A stretch of DNA of 64,000 nt from Halomonas alimentaria (GTDB lineage Bacteria > Pseudomonadota > Gammaproteobacteria > Pseudomonadales > Halomonadaceae): positions 224,762 to 288,761 of the forward strand of contig NZ_WUTT01000001.1 in assembly GCF_009902005.1 (NCBI RefSeq), in the 5' to 3' direction. Position 1 is the first letter of the stretch. The number at the start of each line of letters is the position of its first letter. Shown here in pieces: positions 29,446 to 39,833 of the stretch. Under the pieces are notes generated by a model. The model had not been told where the DNA came from. It saw nothing but the letters and a program-made list of their open reading frames with translations, and ran no database searches. A program made the translations under genes and the position numbers.

Positions 29446-29492
29446 GGAGTTCTCTCCGCGTTTCCAGGAAGGGCGCGCAGTCCCCTCCTTTA

Positions 29493-30612
<1,120 letters not shown>

Positions 30613-30620
30613 GTCTCGCC

Positions 30621-30649
30621 TTGTCGCACTCGAGGGATCGCTCTAGAGT
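30621..30649 (+). promoter_or_regulatory. Promoter candidate for elbB
   Basis: TTGTCG (30621-30626) and TAGAGT (30644-30649) are 17 bases apart. The box lies just beyond the divergent hemB promoter candidate in a 208-base gap. Confidence 0.45.
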
Positions 30650-30705
30650 GTGGAGCTCGATAACTGGTCCTGCCGTCGGCAGGCGAACCCTGCAAGGAGA
30701 TAGGC

Positions 30706-31368
30706 ATGAGCAAACAGGTGGCGGTGATCCTTTCGGGCTGCGGGGTCTACGATGGCTCCGAGATCTACGAGACCACCCTGACCCTGCTGCGGCTCGACCA
30801 GCTGGGCCTCGGCTATCGCTGCTTCGCACCGGATATCGCTCAGCACCACGTCATCGACCACCTCAGCGGCGAGGTCGCGGAAGGCGATTCGCGCAACGTG
30901 CTGACCGAGTCGGCGCGCCTGGCGCGTGGCGAGATCCAGCCGCTGGGCGAGCTGGAGGCGGACGACTTCGACGCGGTGATCCTGCCCGGCGGCTTCGGCG
31001 CCGCCAAGAACTTCTCCAGCTTCGCCGAGGATGGCGCCGAGATGACGGTGCTCGACGAGCTCAAGCAGGCACTGGAAGGCTTTCACGAGGCCCGCAAGCC
31101 CATCGGCATGATGTGCATCAGCCCGGTGATGGTGCCACGCCTGCTGGGCCCGGGCATTGCCGTCACCATCGGCCAGGATCCCGGCGTTTCCGGCGCCATC
31201 AGCGCCATGGGTGGCCTGCACCGCAGCTGCGGCGTGGAGGACATCGTGGTGGACTTCGAGCACCGGGTGGTGACCACACCGGCCTATATGCTCGCCACCC
31301 GCATCAGCGAGGCCGCCACCGGCATCTTCAAGCTGGTCGACCGGGTCGATGAGCTGATGGACCTCTAG
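30706..31368 (+). CDS. elbB: ElbB, class I glutamine amidotransferase-like glyoxalase
   Basis: ElbB belongs to the DJ-1/PfpI-type amidotransferase-like fold; the E. coli protein has weak glyoxalase activity and was linked genetically to isoprenoid synthesis. The 220-residue product shows VAVILSGCGVYDGSEIYE at the N-terminus, LPGGFGAAKNFSSFA and MMCISPVMV with the nucleophile-position Cys. A good AAGGAG site lies before the ATG. It stands alone between divergent hemB and convergent tatC. Its 3' side has an inverted repeat and a strong terminator. Confidence 0.93.
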   Translation: MSKQVAVILSGCGVYDGSEIYETTLTLLRLDQLGLGYRCFAPDIAQHHVIDHLSGEVAEGDSRNVLTESARLARGEIQPLGELEADDFDAVILPGGFGAAKNFSSFAEDGAEMTVLDELKQALEGFHEARKPIGMMCISPVMVPRLLGPGIAVTIGQDPGVSGAISAMGGLHRSCGVEDIVVDFEHRVVTTPAYMLATRISEAATGIFKLVDRVDELMDL

Positions 31369-31414
31369 CCGCGAAGCGGCTCAAGCCGGAAGCTGAAAGA
31401 GCGCCGCTTCGCGG
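31369..31414 (+). repeat. Inverted repeat after elbB
   Basis: CCGCGAAGCGGC (31369-31380) pairs with GCCGCTTCGCGG (31403-31414), beginning with the first base after the stop codon. The 22-base loop contains GGAAGCTGAAAG, and GGAAGCTGCAAG follows the second arm; both resemble the AGCT-type heptamers after phoX, ppk1 and tatC. Confidence 0.6.
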
Positions 31415-31431
31415 CTGGAAGCTGCAAGAAG

Positions 31432-31464
31432 AACGCCCCCATGGCACTGTTATGGGGGCGTTTT
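31432..31464. terminator. Terminator between convergent elbB and tatC
   Basis: AACGCCCCCAT (31432-31442) pairs with ATGGGGGCGTT (31452-31462) around a 9-base loop and is followed on the plus strand by TTTT (31461-31464). It probably serves elbB mainly. Confidence 0.8.
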
Positions 31465-31476
31465 CGATCAGGTTGG

Positions 31477-31504
31477 GCTTCAAGCTTCAAGCTTCAAGCT
31501 TCGG
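31477..31504 (-). repeat. Heptamer repeat after tatC
   Basis: GCTTCAA occurs three times followed by GCTTCGG, in exact 7-nt register, starting next to the tatC stop codon (31507-31509). In the sense direction of tatC the unit reads TTGAAGC. Confidence 0.8.
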
Positions 31505-31506
31505 GC

Positions 31507-32274
31507 TTACGAGTCGTCTTCCGCCTCGCGCTGCTGCTTCTTGCGCCGGGCGAAGCGGCCGAAAAAGAGCCCCACCTCGTAGAGCAGGTACATGGGGACC
31601 GCCAGCAGGCTCTGGGAGATCACGTCCGGCGGCGTCAGCAGCATGCCCACCACGAAGCAGCCCAGTACCACATAGGGACGCTTCTTAGACAGGCTCTCCA
31701 CCGTGGTGGCGCCGGAGGCGATCAGCAGGAAGGTGGCGATAGGGATCTCGAAGGCCACGCCGAAGGCGAAGAAGAGCTTCAGCACGAAGTTGAGGTAGGC
31801 GTTGATATCGGTCATCACCGTCACGTTCTCCGGCCCGGTCTGGGTGAAGAACTCGAACAGCAGCGGGAAGACCGCGTAGTAGGCGAAGGCCGCGCCGGCG
31901 TAGAACAGCATCACGCTGGAGGCCAGGATGGGGATGGCCAGCGCCTTCTCGTTGTCGTACAGCCCGGGGGCCACGAAGGCCCAGGCCTGGTGCAGCACGT
32001 AGGGCACGGCGATGAATACCGCCGTGACCAGGGTCAGCTTGAAGGGCGCCAGGAAGGGCGACGCCACCTCGGTGGCGATCATTTGCGAACCTTCCGGCAG
32101 CAGCGCCATCAGCGGCTGGGCCACGAAGGTATAGATGTCGTTGGCGAAGGCGTAGAGGCCGAGGAAGATCACCAGCACCGCCACCACCGCACGCAGCAGG
32201 CGCGAGCGCAGTTCGATCAGATGCTCGATCAGCGGGGCCTGGTGCTGTTCCGGGCCGTCACCGGGGTTGCTCAT
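31507..32274 (-). CDS. tatC: Twin-arginine translocase subunit TatC
   Basis: TatC is the six-helix inner-membrane receptor for twin-arginine signal peptides. The 255-residue product starts with the cytoplasmic segment HLIELRSRLLRA, followed by several clear membrane segments. Conserved parts include the periplasmic FLAPFKLTL and the LTPPD motif near the last helices. The charged tail (RRKKQQREAEDD) is cytoplasmic. Its start overlaps the tatB stop by four bases, and it ends the minus-strand ubi-hisE-tat run. Confidence 0.96.
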   Translation of the reverse strand: MSNPGDGPEQHQAPLIEHLIELRSRLLRAVVAVLVIFLGLYAFANDIYTFVAQPLMALLPEGSQMIATEVASPFLAPFKLTLVTAVFIAVPYVLHQAWAFVAPGLYDNEKALAIPILASSVMLFYAGAAFAYYAVFPLLFEFFTQTGPENVTVMTDINAYLNFVLKLFFAFGVAFEIPIATFLLIASGATTVESLSKKRPYVVLGCFVVGMLLTPPDVISQSLLAVPMYLLYEVGLFFGRFARRKKQQREAEDDS

Positions 32275-32696
32275 CGTTCAGGGGCGTCCTTGTCGACGGG
32301 GGAGGGCTCGGGCGTGGTGTCAGGCTGGATGTCAGCCCCCTCGCGGGCGCGTGACAGGGCGTCATCCAGGCGCTGCTCGGGCGTCGCCGCCGGTGCATCC
32401 TGGCGGCGACTGTCCGCATCCCGGGAGCCGCGTTCGGGCTCGGCGATACCCTCGACGCCGCGCTTCACCTGGTTGACGCTGTCGTCCAGCTTCTTCTGCT
32501 GCTCGTCGAGTTTCTGGCGCAGCTCTTCCGCTTCCAGCTGTGCGCTGATCTCGCGCTGCATGCCGGAGACGGTTCGCTTGATCTTGCCGATCCACAGGCC
32601 CAGGGTGCGTGCCGCCTTGGGCAGTCGCTCCGGGCCGAGCACCAGCAGGCCTACCACGCCGAGCAGCAGGAGTTCGAGAAAGCCGATATCGAACAT
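32271..32696 (-). CDS. tatB: Twin-arginine translocase subunit TatB
   Basis: TatB pairs with TatC to bind twin-arginine substrates. The 141-residue product begins MFDIGFLELLLLGVVGLLVLGPERLP: a single membrane helix, the hinge Gly-Pro, then the amphipathic helix KAARTLGLWIGKIKR, exactly as in the TatB family. The tail is long, polar and probably disordered. It lies between tatA and tatC with a 4-base overlap to tatC and a 6-base gap to tatA. Confidence 0.96.
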   Translation of the reverse strand: MFDIGFLELLLLGVVGLLVLGPERLPKAARTLGLWIGKIKRTVSGMQREISAQLEAEELRQKLDEQQKKLDDSVNQVKRGVEGIAEPERGSRDADSRRQDAPAATPEQRLDDALSRAREGADIQPDTTPEPSPVDKDAPER

Positions 32697-32702
32697 GGCG
32701 GT

Positions 32703-32975
32703 TTACTTGCGCTCTTCTTGTTCCTCGGGCTTTCGCTCGGCCTGGACGTCGTAGGTGTTGGTCTCATCCTTGTGGTCGACGCGGGCCTGGGCCTGCGCTT
32801 CGGTTTCCTCTTCCTCGGCCTTGTCGCCCTTCTCGTCCTCGTTCATCGCCTTCTTGAAGCCCTTCACGGCGCCACCCAGATCGGTGCCGACGTTGCGCAG
32901 CTTCTTGGTGCCGAAGATCAGGATGATGATGCCGAGAACGATCAGCAGCTGCCAGATACTGATACCACCTAACAT
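32703..32975 (-). CDS. tatA: Twin-arginine translocase subunit TatA
   Basis: TatA multimers form the Tat pore-like assembly. The 90-residue product has one N-terminal membrane helix ([18 protein letters not shown]), the hinge FGTKKL and the amphipathic helix [13 protein letters not shown], then a highly acidic tail. ATG 32975 is preferred because AGAGGAAG lies just upstream and the product then starts MLGGISIW like its homologues; a frame extended 47 codons further would overlap hisE. It sits between hisE and tatB. Confidence 0.96.
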   Translation of the reverse strand: MLGGISIWQLLIVLGIIILIFGTKKLRNVGTDLGGAVKGFKKAMNEDEKGDKAEEEETEAQAQARVDHKDETNTYDVQAERKPEEQEERK

Positions 32976-33039
32976 TAGCGCTTCCTCTGATTGGGGTTCC
33001 GGCTCACCCGGAACGGCCAGTGATGTTGTGTCCAGCGGA

Positions 33040-33375
33040 CTATGGCTGGCGTGCAGCCTTCTCGTCGTGGCCGGAGATGCCGAAGCGGCGGCCCAGCTCG
33101 TCGAGCACCGCTCCATGTTCGAGGCCGAGATGCGACAGCATCACCAGGCTATGAAACCACAGGTCGGCCGTTTCGGCGATCAACGCTTGGCGTTGGGCAT
33201 CGCCGCCGCCTTCTGCGTCCTTTGCCGCGAGCAGGGTCTCGGTGGCCTCCTCGCCGACCTTCTCGAGTATCTTGTTCAGGCCCTTGTGATGCAAGGCGGC
33301 GACGTAGGAGTCGGAAGGATCGGCCTCGCGGCGTTGATCCAGGACAACCTGCAGCCGCTCGAGAATATCGCTCAT
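33040..33375 (-). CDS. hisE: Phosphoribosyl-ATP pyrophosphatase HisE
   Basis: HisE hydrolyses phosphoribosyl-ATP to phosphoribosyl-AMP in histidine synthesis. The 111-residue product is a free-standing MazG-like enzyme: [34 protein letters not shown] (metal-binding Glu cluster) and [18 protein letters not shown] upstream of ATG 33375 supports this start; [10 protein letters not shown] at 33390 is an alternative. In Pseudomonas the partner hisI lies between ubiB and hisE. Here the 38-base gap leaves no room for it, so hisI must be elsewhere. Confidence 0.95.
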   Translation of the reverse strand: MSDILERLQVVLDQRREADPSDSYVAALHHKGLNKILEKVGEEATETLLAAKDAEGGGDAQRQALIAETADLWFHSLVMLSHLGLEHGAVLDELGRRFGISGHDEKAARQP

Positions 33376-33413
33376 CGATGACGTCTCCATGAAAAGGCGA
33401 GCATGAAACTGGG

Positions 33414-35039
33414 TCAGTGCCAGGCCAGCAGGGCCAGGCCGATGGCCGCGGCGGCCAACGCCGGCCATGGCTGTCCGCCGGCCCACTCGGCCAGCGGCTG
33501 CCAGGCCACCGCCAGCACGACCAGTAGCAGTCCCAGGCGCAGCCGGCGGTGGCGCCGGCCCTGGTGAGCCAGATGGCGCTGGATGCCGCCGAGCGCCTCG
33601 CCCTGGTGGCGGCGCTGGCGTTTCTCCAGCTCGGCCTGGGACAGCACCTGGTGGACCAGGGAGGGCAGCTCGGGAAGCTGGTGGCTGAGCTCCGGGGCCT
33701 GGCGCTTGAGCGAGGCCCAGAAGCCCTTCACCCCGGCGCGCTCTTCCATCCAGCGCTCCAGGTAGGGCTTGGCGGTCTGCCACAGGTCCAGTTCCGGGTA
33801 GAGCTGGCGCCCCAGGCCCTCGATGTTGAGCAGGGTCTTCTGCAGCAGCACCAGCTGCGGCTGCACCTCCATGTCGAAGCGCCGCGCGGTCTGGAACAGG
33901 CCCAGCAGCACCTGGCCGAAGGAGATGTCCTTGAGCGGCTTCTCGAGGATCGGTTCGCACACGGTACGTACTGCCGCCGCGAACTCGTTGGCCCGGGTAT
34001 GCTCGCCGACCCAGCCCGATTCGATATGCAGCGCCGCCACCTCGTAGTAGTCCTGATGGAAGAAGGCCAGCAGGTTGCGGGCCAGGTAGTCCTGGTCCTC
34101 GCGAGTCAGGCTGCCGACGATGCCGCAGTCGATGCCGATATACTGCGGGTCATGGGGGTGCTTGCGAGAGACGAAGATGTTGCCCGGGTGCATGTCGGCA
34201 TGGAAGAAGTTGTCGCGGAACACCTGGGTGAAGAAGATCTCCACCCCACGTTCGGCGAGCTTCTTGAGGTCGGTGCCCTGGGCCCTGAGGGCGGCAAGAT
34301 CGGCTACCGGCACGCCGTAGATGCGCTCCTGGACCATCACCCGGTGGCGGGTCAGCTCCCAGTGGATGGCTGGCACATAGAGGTGGCTCGAGTCCTTGAA
34401 GTTGCGCTTCAGCTGGGAGGTGTTGGCCGCCTCCTTGTGCAGGTCGAGCTCGTCGAACAGGGTGGTCTCGTAGTCGCGCACGACCTCCACCGGACGCAGG
34501 CGGCGCGCCTCGGGCACGATGGTCAACAGGCGGGCGAAGCGGTAGAGCAGGGCCATGTCCTGACGCATCACCCGTTCGATGCCGGGGCGGATGATCTTGA
34601 CCACCACCTCCTCGCCGCCGTGCAGCCGGGCGCCGTGGACCTGGGCGATGGAGGCCGAGGCCAGGGGCTCGGCGTCGAAGCGCGCGAAGGCCTCGGCCAC
34701 CGGCAGGCCCAGCTCCGCCTCCACCACGCCGCGGGCCTCGCTGCCGGGGAAGGGCGGCACCTGGTCCTGCAGGCGCTTGAGCTCGTCGGCCACGTCCTCG
34801 GGCAGCAGGTCGCGGCGGGTGGAGAGCACCTGGCCGAACTTGACGAAGATCGGCCCCAGCGACTCCAGCGCCAGGCGCAGGCGCTCGCCCCGGGAGCGCT
34901 CGCCGATGGGTACCAGGCGCAGCGGTGAGAGCTTGAACAGGAGACGCAGTGGCCAGGGCAGGCGCTCGTGGGGCAGCAGGGTATCGAGACGGTAGCGGGT
35001 GATCACCCACAGGATGCGCAGCAGACGCAGTAGGATCAT
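33414..35039 (-). CDS. ubiB: UbiB, kinase-like ubiquinone biosynthesis protein
   Basis: UbiB is an atypical ADCK/COQ8 family ATPase needed for ubiquinone synthesis at the membrane. The 541-residue product has the hallmark [14 protein letters not shown] (KxGQ motif), the Ala-rich ASASIAQVH nucleotide loop, [12 protein letters not shown] and [12 protein letters not shown] with the catalytic and metal residues. Two hydrophobic segments close the C-terminus ([12 protein letters not shown] and [14 protein letters not shown]). It overlaps ubiJ by four bases, so ubiE-ubiJ-ubiB form one tightly coupled unit. Confidence 0.96.
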   Translation of the reverse strand: MILLRLLRILWVITRYRLDTLLPHERLPWPLRLLFKLSPLRLVPIGERSRGERLRLALESLGPIFVKFGQVLSTRRDLLPEDVADELKRLQDQVPPFPGSEARGVVEAELGLPVAEAFARFDAEPLASASIAQVHGARLHGGEEVVVKIIRPGIERVMRQDMALLYRFARLLTIVPEARRLRPVEVVRDYETTLFDELDLHKEAANTSQLKRNFKDSSHLYVPAIHWELTRHRVMVQERIYGVPVADLAALRAQGTDLKKLAERGVEIFFTQVFRDNFFHADMHPGNIFVSRKHPHDPQYIGIDCGIVGSLTREDQDYLARNLLAFFHQDYYEVAALHIESGWVGEHTRANEFAAAVRTVCEPILEKPLKDISFGQVLLGLFQTARRFDMEVQPQLVLLQKTLLNIEGLGRQLYPELDLWQTAKPYLERWMEERAGVKGFWASLKRQAPELSHQLPELPSLVHQVLSQAELEKRQRRHQGEALGGIQRHLAHQGRRHRRLRLGLLLVVLAVAWQPLAEWAGGQPWPALAAAAIGLALLAWH

Positions 35040-35659
35040 GGCGTCACCCTGTCCGCCAGGCGCCGATGCAGGCGGGCGAGGCGCGCCTCGAGGCGGTCGG
35101 AGGCCACTTCCAGCTCGGTCAGGTGGTCACGCAGCACCTCGAGCTGGGGGCGGCCCGGCAGCAAACGGGCCTCCTCGACCAGGTATTCGGAGAGGTCGGC
35201 ACAGAACTCCTCGCGGGTGCGCAGACCGAAGCGGCCCAGGCGACGCAGTCCCTCGGCCAGGCTGTGGGCGGGGATATCGCCGAGCCAGCGGGCCAGCTCG
35301 CCCTCCCAGTCCAGGTCGAGGTCGAGCAGCAGGTCGCGGGTCGCCTCCAGCAGCGGGATGCGGCCGCGAACCGCCAGCCGCCCCTGGAACATCAGCCGCT
35401 CCATCGAGGCTCCGCCCAGCAGGGCGCCGAGGGTTTCGGCGTCCAGCTCGACCACGGCATCATAGGCCGCCTCGTCGGTATCATCGGGGCGCAGCAGGTC
35501 GAGGCCGCCGCCATGGAAGTGGATGGCCAGTGCCAGCTCGGGCTGCTCGAGGCGCAGCAACAGCTGCTGGCCGGCCAGCCGGGCCAGGCGGGAAGGTGCC
35601 GCCGGGTCGCGGGCCAGCAGGGCGTTCAGGGTCCTCTCAGCGGTGGCGAGCAATAACAT
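35036..35659 (-). CDS. ubiJ: UbiJ, SCP2-domain ubiquinone accessory factor
   Basis: UbiJ is a soluble lipid-binding accessory protein that with UbiK helps the late ubiquinone enzymes. The 207-residue product has an N-terminal SCP2-like domain ([18 protein letters not shown] ... [17 protein letters not shown]) and a helical C-terminal half rich in Arg, Leu and Glu that could form a coiled coil ([22 protein letters not shown]). It begins within the ubiE stop (TAATG) and overlaps ubiB by four bases. The identification rests on domain type plus the invariant ubiE-ubiJ-ubiB order. Confidence 0.92.
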   Translation of the reverse strand: MLLLATAERTLNALLARDPAAPSRLARLAGQQLLLRLEQPELALAIHFHGGGLDLLRPDDTDEAAYDAVVELDAETLGALLGGASMERLMFQGRLAVRGRIPLLEATRDLLLDLDLDWEGELARWLGDIPAHSLAEGLRRLGRFGLRTREEFCADLSEYLVEEARLLPGRPQLEVLRDHLTELEVASDRLEARLARLHRRLADRVTP

Positions 35660-36426
35660 TATAATTTGATGCCGCGGTGCAGGGCGACGATGCCCCCGGT
35701 CATGTTGGTGTACTCGACCCGCTCCAGGCCGGCCGCCTCCATCATCCCCTTGAGCGTCTCCTGGTCGGGGTGCATGCGAATCGACTCGGCCAGGTAGCGG
35801 TAGCTGTCGGCATCGCTGGCCACCACCTGGCCGATGCGCGGCAGCAGGCGGAAGGAGTACTCATCGTAGGCCTTGGTCAGCAGGGGGTTGCCCGGCTTGG
35901 AGAACTCCAGCACCAGCAGGCGGCCACCCGGCTTGAGCACCCGGGCCATGGAGCGCAGCGCGGCATCCTTGTCGGTGACATTGCGCAGGCCGAAGGCGAT
36001 GGTGATGCAATCGAAGGTGTTATCCGGGAAGGGCAGGCACTCGGCATTGGCCTGGACATACTCGACATTGCCGCCCACGCCGTGGTCGAGCAGCTTGTCA
36101 CGACCGACGCGCAGCATCGACTCGTTGATATCGGCCAGTACCACACGGCCGCGGGGGCCCACCAGGCGCGAGAACTTCAGCGTCAGGTCGCCGGTGCCGC
36201 CGGCGATATCGAGCACACTGTGGCCGGGGCGCACCCCGGCGCGCTCGATGGTCAGCCGCTTCCACAGACGGTGGATGCCGAACGACATCAGGTCGTTCAT
36301 GACGTCGTAGCGGGCCGCCACGGAGTGGAAGACATCGGCTACCCGGGAGGCCTTCTCCTCGAGGGGAACTTCCTGATAGCCGAAGTCGGTGGTCTGCTTG
36401 TCCCTGGAGCTGGGGTTGGCGCTCAT
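35659..36426 (-). CDS. ubiE: UbiE, C-methyltransferase of ubiquinone/menaquinone synthesis
   Basis: UbiE methylates the benzoquinol ring (and demethylmenaquinol) with S-adenosylmethionine. The 255-residue product contains [32 protein letters not shown] (family signature 1), the SAM motif [21 protein letters not shown] and [20 protein letters not shown] 36426 ([11 protein letters not shown]) fits the family; 19 further in-frame codons upstream cross a likely -10 box. It heads the ubi-hisE-tat run on the minus strand. Confidence 0.96.
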   Translation of the reverse strand: MSANPSSRDKQTTDFGYQEVPLEEKASRVADVFHSVAARYDVMNDLMSFGIHRLWKRLTIERAGVRPGHSVLDIAGGTGDLTLKFSRLVGPRGRVVLADINESMLRVGRDKLLDHGVGGNVEYVQANAECLPFPDNTFDCITIAFGLRNVTDKDAALRSMARVLKPGGRLLVLEFSKPGNPLLTKAYDEYSFRLLPRIGQVVASDADSYRYLAESIRMHPDQETLKGMMEAAGLERVEYTNMTGGIVALHRGIKL

Positions 36427-36481
36427 GCGATGGGGCTCCCGAATCGCTGCATGGGAGAGGTCAAGGCCTCGGATGGGCGCC

Positions 36482-36511
36482 ATTGTAGCCTCCCGCGGCG
36501 GCGATTGTCTT
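36482..36511 (-). promoter_or_regulatory. Promoter candidate for the ubiE operon
   Basis: On the minus strand, TACAAT (36487-36482) stands 18 bases after AAGACA (36511-36506). The leader to ubiE ATG 36426 would be about 50 bases. Confidence 0.42.
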
Positions 36512-36519
36512 GACGCGGG

Positions 36520-36903
36520 TTACAGCTGCCTGATTTCTATGCCCAGCGGCTCGCGGCTGGCGCCGGCCGCTTCCAGGCGCTCCAGGTACTCGGCCCAGTT
36601 GGCCTCGCGATTGTCGATCAGCCACTTCAGGTAGTCCCAGCTGAACAGGCCGCTGTCGTGGCCGTCATCGAAGTGCAGCTTGAGGGCGTAGCGACCGGTG
36701 GGGGTGATGTCCTTGAGGCCGACGAACTTCTTGCCCACCTGCAGGGTCTCCTGGCCCTTGCCGTGGCCGCGCACCTCGGCTGAGGGAGAGAAGACTCGCA
36801 GGTATTCGATGGCGAGGCGGTAGCTCTGGCCATCGGCATAGCCGAGCTCCAGCTCGCGGGCCTGCTTGTGGTAGTGCACCTTGGTAGGAATGGGGGCTGG
36901 CAT
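36520..36903 (-). CDS. DUF971 (gamma-butyrobetaine hydroxylase N-terminal-like) domain protein
   Basis: A 127-residue protein made almost entirely of a DUF971 domain: KVHYHKQARELELGYADGQSYRLAIEYLRVFSPSAEVRGHG, then VGLKDITPTGRYALKLHFDDGHDSGLFSWDYL. Free-standing DUF971 proteins have no proven function; in hydroxylases the domain binds zinc. It follows hslU with repeat copy C in between, an arrangement I recall from Pseudomonas (hslV-hslU-DUF971). ATG 36903 (MPAPIPTKVHY) is chosen; a longer frame would translate the repeat. Confidence 0.87.
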   Translation of the reverse strand: MPAPIPTKVHYHKQARELELGYADGQSYRLAIEYLRVFSPSAEVRGHGKGQETLQVGKKFVGLKDITPTGRYALKLHFDDGHDSGLFSWDYLKWLIDNREANWAEYLERLEAAGASREPLGIEIRQL

Positions 36904-36943
36904 GGTTGGCGTCCGGATCTGGGCATTAGGGGACGCGGCTGAC

Positions 36944-37042
36944 CCGGTGACAGGCCTTCGCGGAGGCGCTGTGAACCCCTCCCTGGGCGCTACCGATGCC
37001 ATCCCTGGCATAGGACCTCCGCTACGGCCTGTCCCCGGCGCC
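36944..37042 (-). repeat. 99-nt structured intergenic repeat, copy C (minus strand)
   Basis: Copy C reads on the minus strand, 47 bases after the hslU stop and before the DUF971 gene, thus in sense orientation. The outer stem is CCGGGGACAGGCC with GGCCTGTCACCGG (one mismatch). The inner stem is GCGGAGG with CCTCCGC, a compensated change from GAGGAGG/CCTCCTC in the other copies. The small hairpin is ATGCC/GGCAT. Confidence 0.9.
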
Positions 37043-37089
37043 GCGGGCAGCCGCTGGGGGCATACTGTGCCCCGCGGCGTGCCGCTTGG

Positions 37090-38412
37090 TTACAGGATAT
37101 ACCGCGACAGGTCCTCGTCCATCGCCAGCTCGCCGAGCTGGGAGTCGACGTAGGCGGCGTCGATCACCAGCGGGGTGCCGATGTCGCTGCCGCGGAAGGA
37201 GGCCTCTTCCAGCAGGCGCTCCATCACGGTGTGCAGGCGGCGCGCGCCGATATTCTCGGTGCCTTCGTTGACCTTCCAGGCGATCTCGGCGATGCGCTCG
37301 ATGCCGTCGGTGGTGAACTCGATCTCCAGGCCCTCGGTGGCCAGCAGCGCCTGGTACTGCTTGGTCAGCGCCGCGGAGGGCTCGGTGAGGATGCGCTTGA
37401 AGTCGTCCGGGGTCAGGGCGTTGAGCTCGACACGGATCGGCAGGCGACCCTGCAGTTCCGGGATCAGGTCCGACGGCCGCGACAGGTGGAAGGCGCCGGA
37501 GGCGATGAACAGCACATGGTCGGTCTTCACCATGCCGTACTTGGTGGAGACCGTGGAGCCCTCGATCAGCGGCAGCAGGTCGCGCTGCACGCCCTCGCGG
37601 GAGACCTCCCCACCGCTGGACTGGCCACCGCCCTTGCAGACCTTGTCGATCTCGTCGAGGAAGACGATGCCGTTCTGTTCCACCGACTCGATGGCGCGAG
37701 CCTTGATCTCCTCCTCGTTGACCAGCTTGCTGGCCTCCTCGTCACGCAGCAGGGCGAAGGCGTCCTTGACCGCCACGCGGCGGGTCTCGGTCTTCTGCTT
37801 GCCCATGCCGGAGAACAGGCTCTGCAGCTGGCTGGTCATCTCCTCCATGCCCGGCGGGGTCATGATGTCGACGTTGGGTCCCTGCTGGGAGACCTCGATA
37901 TCGATCTCCTTGTCGTCGAGCTGCCCCTCGCGCAGCTTCTTGCGGAAGATCTGGCGCGTGGAGCTGTCCTGGCGGGGCTCCTCCTCCTGGCCGCGCGGCG
38001 GTGGCAGCAGGGCGTCGAGGATGCGCTCCTCGGCGGCGTCAGCGGCGCGATGGCCGACCTCTTCCTTGGCCTGCTCACGGACCAGCTTGATGGCGGCCTC
38101 GGTGAGGTCGCGCACGATCGACTCCACGTCGCGGCCCACATAGCCCACCTCGGTGAACTTGGTGGCCTCGACCTTGATGAAGGGCGCGCGGGCCAGCTTG
38201 GCCAGGCGGCGGGCGATCTCGGTCTTGCCGACGCCGGTGGGGCCGATCATGAGGATGTTCTTGGGCGTCACTTCCTGGCGCAGGTCGCCCTCGAGCTGCA
38301 TGCGCCGCCAGCGGTTGCGCAGGGCGATGGCCACGGCGCGCTTGGCGTCCTGCTGGCCGATGATGTACTGGTCCAGGGCGTGAACGATCTCGCGGGGGGT
38401 CATCTGGGTCAT
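37090..38412 (-). CDS. hslU: HslU (ClpY) ATPase of the HslUV protease
   Basis: HslU is the AAA+ unfoldase that feeds HslV. The 440-residue product (E. coli 443) starts [20 protein letters not shown] and has Walker A GPTGVGKT at residues 57-64. The intermediate domain spans roughly residues 110-240, with Walker [10 protein letters not shown] and the C-terminal DLSRYIL, which inserts into HslV. ATG 38412 is chosen because upstream codons overlap hslV. It lies ten bases after hslV and shares the hslV promoter. Confidence 0.97.
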   Translation of the reverse strand: MTQMTPREIVHALDQYIIGQQDAKRAVAIALRNRWRRMQLEGDLRQEVTPKNILMIGPTGVGKTEIARRLAKLARAPFIKVEATKFTEVGYVGRDVESIVRDLTEAAIKLVREQAKEEVGHRAADAAEERILDALLPPPRGQEEEPRQDSSTRQIFRKKLREGQLDDKEIDIEVSQQGPNVDIMTPPGMEEMTSQLQSLFSGMGKQKTETRRVAVKDAFALLRDEEASKLVNEEEIKARAIESVEQNGIVFLDEIDKVCKGGGQSSGGEVSREGVQRDLLPLIEGSTVSTKYGMVKTDHVLFIASGAFHLSRPSDLIPELQGRLPIRVELNALTPDDFKRILTEPSAALTKQYQALLATEGLEIEFTTDGIERIAEIAWKVNEGTENIGARRLHTVMERLLEEASFRGSDIGTPLVIDAAYVDSQLGELAMDEDLSRYIL

Positions 38413-38422
38413 GGTATCGGCC

Positions 38423-38956
38423 TTAGCCCGCCTTGGCAGGCAGCTCCTCGAGGGTGACATTGTGATTGGTGAACACGCAGATATCGCCGGCGATCGCCAG
38501 TGACTTCTCGGTGATCTCGCGGGCCCCGAGGTCGGTGTTCTCGAGCAGGGCGCGGGCCGCGGCCAGGGCGTAGTTGCCGCCGGAGCCGATGGCGATGATG
38601 CCGCCCTCGGGCTCCAGCACATCGCCGTTGCCGGTGATGATCAGGGAGGCGTCCTTGTTGGCCACGGCGAGCAGCGCCTCCAGGCGGCGCAGGGCGCGGT
38701 CGGTGCGCCACTCCTTGGCCAGCTCCACGGCGGCCTTGACCAGGTTACCCTGGTACTTCTCCAGCTGCGCCTCGAAGCGCTCGAAGAGGGTGAATGCGTC
38801 GGCGGTACCGCCGGCGAAGCCGGCCAGCACCTCGCCGCGATAGAGGCGGCGTACCTTGCTGGCGTTGCCCTTCATCACGGTATTGCCCAGCGATACCTGG
38901 CCGTCGCCGGCCAGCGCCACCTGGTCACCGCGGCGCACGGATACGATCGTGGTCAT
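38423..38956 (-). CDS. hslV: HslV (ClpQ) peptidase of the HslUV protease
   Basis: HslV is the threonine peptidase of the bacterial proteasome-like HslUV complex. After removal of Met1, Thr2 of TTIVSVRRG becomes the nucleophile. The 177-residue product also shows [27 protein letters not shown] and [15 protein letters not shown]. The AAGGAGTCTCC context before ATG 38956 gives the ribosome site. A heat-shock promoter candidate and a perfect hairpin lie in the 148-base gap upstream, in line with sigma-32 control of hslVU in E. coli. Confidence 0.97.
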   Translation of the reverse strand: MTTIVSVRRGDQVALAGDGQVSLGNTVMKGNASKVRRLYRGEVLAGFAGGTADAFTLFERFEAQLEKYQGNLVKAAVELAKEWRTDRALRRLEALLAVANKDASLIITGNGDVLEPEGGIIAIGSGGNYALAAARALLENTDLGAREITEKSLAIAGDICVFTNHNVTLEELPAKAG

Positions 38957-39002
38957 GGAGGAGACTCCTTGGGGGAGCGGATGAACGGCTCCCGATGACT
39001 TT

Positions 39003-39022
39003 CGACGCCCAGCCGGGCGTCG
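39003..39022 (-). other. Perfect hairpin in the hslV mRNA leader
   Basis: CGACGCCC (39003-39010) pairs with GGGCGTCG (39015-39022) around a 4-base loop. It lies just downstream of the predicted transcription start of hslV, a position where a stem-loop can protect mRNA. Confidence 0.55.
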
Positions 39023-39048
39023 TGACGAATCTGTCTGGAGGGAGTAGG

Positions 39049-39074
39049 TGCGGGCGCGCCGCCCGGAATTCAAG
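39049..39074 (-). promoter_or_regulatory. Heat-shock (sigma-32-type) promoter candidate for hslVU
   Basis: On the minus strand, CTTGAA (39074-39069) is followed after 14 bases by CCCGCA (39054-39049). The sigma-32 consensus is CTTGAA and CCCCAT with a 13-15 base spacer. The -35 is perfect; the -10 matches only at its first three bases. Confidence 0.5.
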
Positions 39075-39104
39075 CGGCCGCGCGTGTCACTGCGGGAGGC
39101 GGGC

Positions 39105-39830
39105 TCAGTTGTTGAGCTGGATGAGCAGCGGCTCGATGCCCTGGGTGACCATCAGGTCCTGGGCCCGGGACAGCTCGCGGCGGTCCTCGTAGGGACCCAC
39201 CTGCACTCGGTGCCAGGTCTCGCCGCCCCCCGCCTTCACTTCGCTGACCTGGGCCAGCAGTCCGAAGTCGCGCAGGCGGCTGCGCAGCTGCTGCGCATCG
39301 CCGGCCGCGCGGAAGGAGGCGGCCTGCAGCATGTAGCGCTGACCCGAGGCGCTGGTGGCGGCCTGTTGCCGGGCGGGGTCGCTGGTCTGGCGATCGCTGG
39401 CCAGGTTGGCGGCGATCACCTCGGCGATGGGGTCGTCGGCAGGCGCCGAATCGTCGGTAGCCGTCTCTTCCGCCGGGGGCGGCGGGGTCGCCGTGGAGGC
39501 GGGCATCTCGCCACCCGGCGCGATCACTTCGGATTCCGGCAGCAGGGTGTAGAACTCGAAGGTGGGCATCGGCGGCTCGCTGGGCTCCGCCGCTGCCTCG
39601 GGCTCGGCCTCCGGCGGCGCGCTGCGCGGCAGCACCGTGGCCAGCGGCGAGTCCTCGACCTGCCAGGGCGCCACCCCGTGCTGGTGCTGGGAGAGCAGGA
39701 AGCCGGCCACCAGGCCGGCCAGGCCCCATACCCAGCCGGGCAGGCGCCATTCGCGGCGCGCATTGCGGGCGGGTTGGCGTCGGCTGTTGGTGGCGCCGCG
39801 CTTCCTGGGGGGCTGCTTGCGAGTCGCCAT
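39105..39830 (-). CDS. SPOR-domain, FtsN-like cell-division protein
   Basis: The 241-residue product has a basic cytoplasmic N-terminus ([12 protein letters not shown]), one membrane segment (about 31-47, [16 protein letters not shown]), a long Pro/Ala/Glu-rich periplasmic linker and a C-terminal SPOR domain (about 165-241, [22 protein letters not shown] ... [12 protein letters not shown]). SPOR domains bind denuded peptidoglycan at the septum. The architecture and position between argS and hslV match ftsN (E. coli ftsN-hslV-hslU), but FtsN is poorly conserved and I leave the symbol open. It starts three bases after the argS stop. Confidence 0.88.
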   Translation of the reverse strand: MATRKQPPRKRGATNSRRQPARNARREWRLPGWVWGLAGLVAGFLLSQHQHGVAPWQVEDSPLATVLPRSAPPEAEPEAAAEPSEPPMPTFEFYTLLPESEVIAPGGEMPASTATPPPPAEETATDDSAPADDPIAEVIAANLASDRQTSDPARQQAATSASGQRYMLQAASFRAAGDAQQLRSRLRDFGLLAQVSEVKAGGGETWHRVQVGPYEDRRELSRAQDLMVTQGIEPLLIQLNN

Positions 39831-39833
39831 GAG

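Noticed and set aside
36881..37153. Frames with GLRGGAVNPSLGATDAIPGI-type peptides at 13.4, 19.2 and 37.0 kb
   Set aside because: They are translations of the 99-nt repeat in one frame. Stem-preserving changes alter the peptide freely, so the element is not protein coding.
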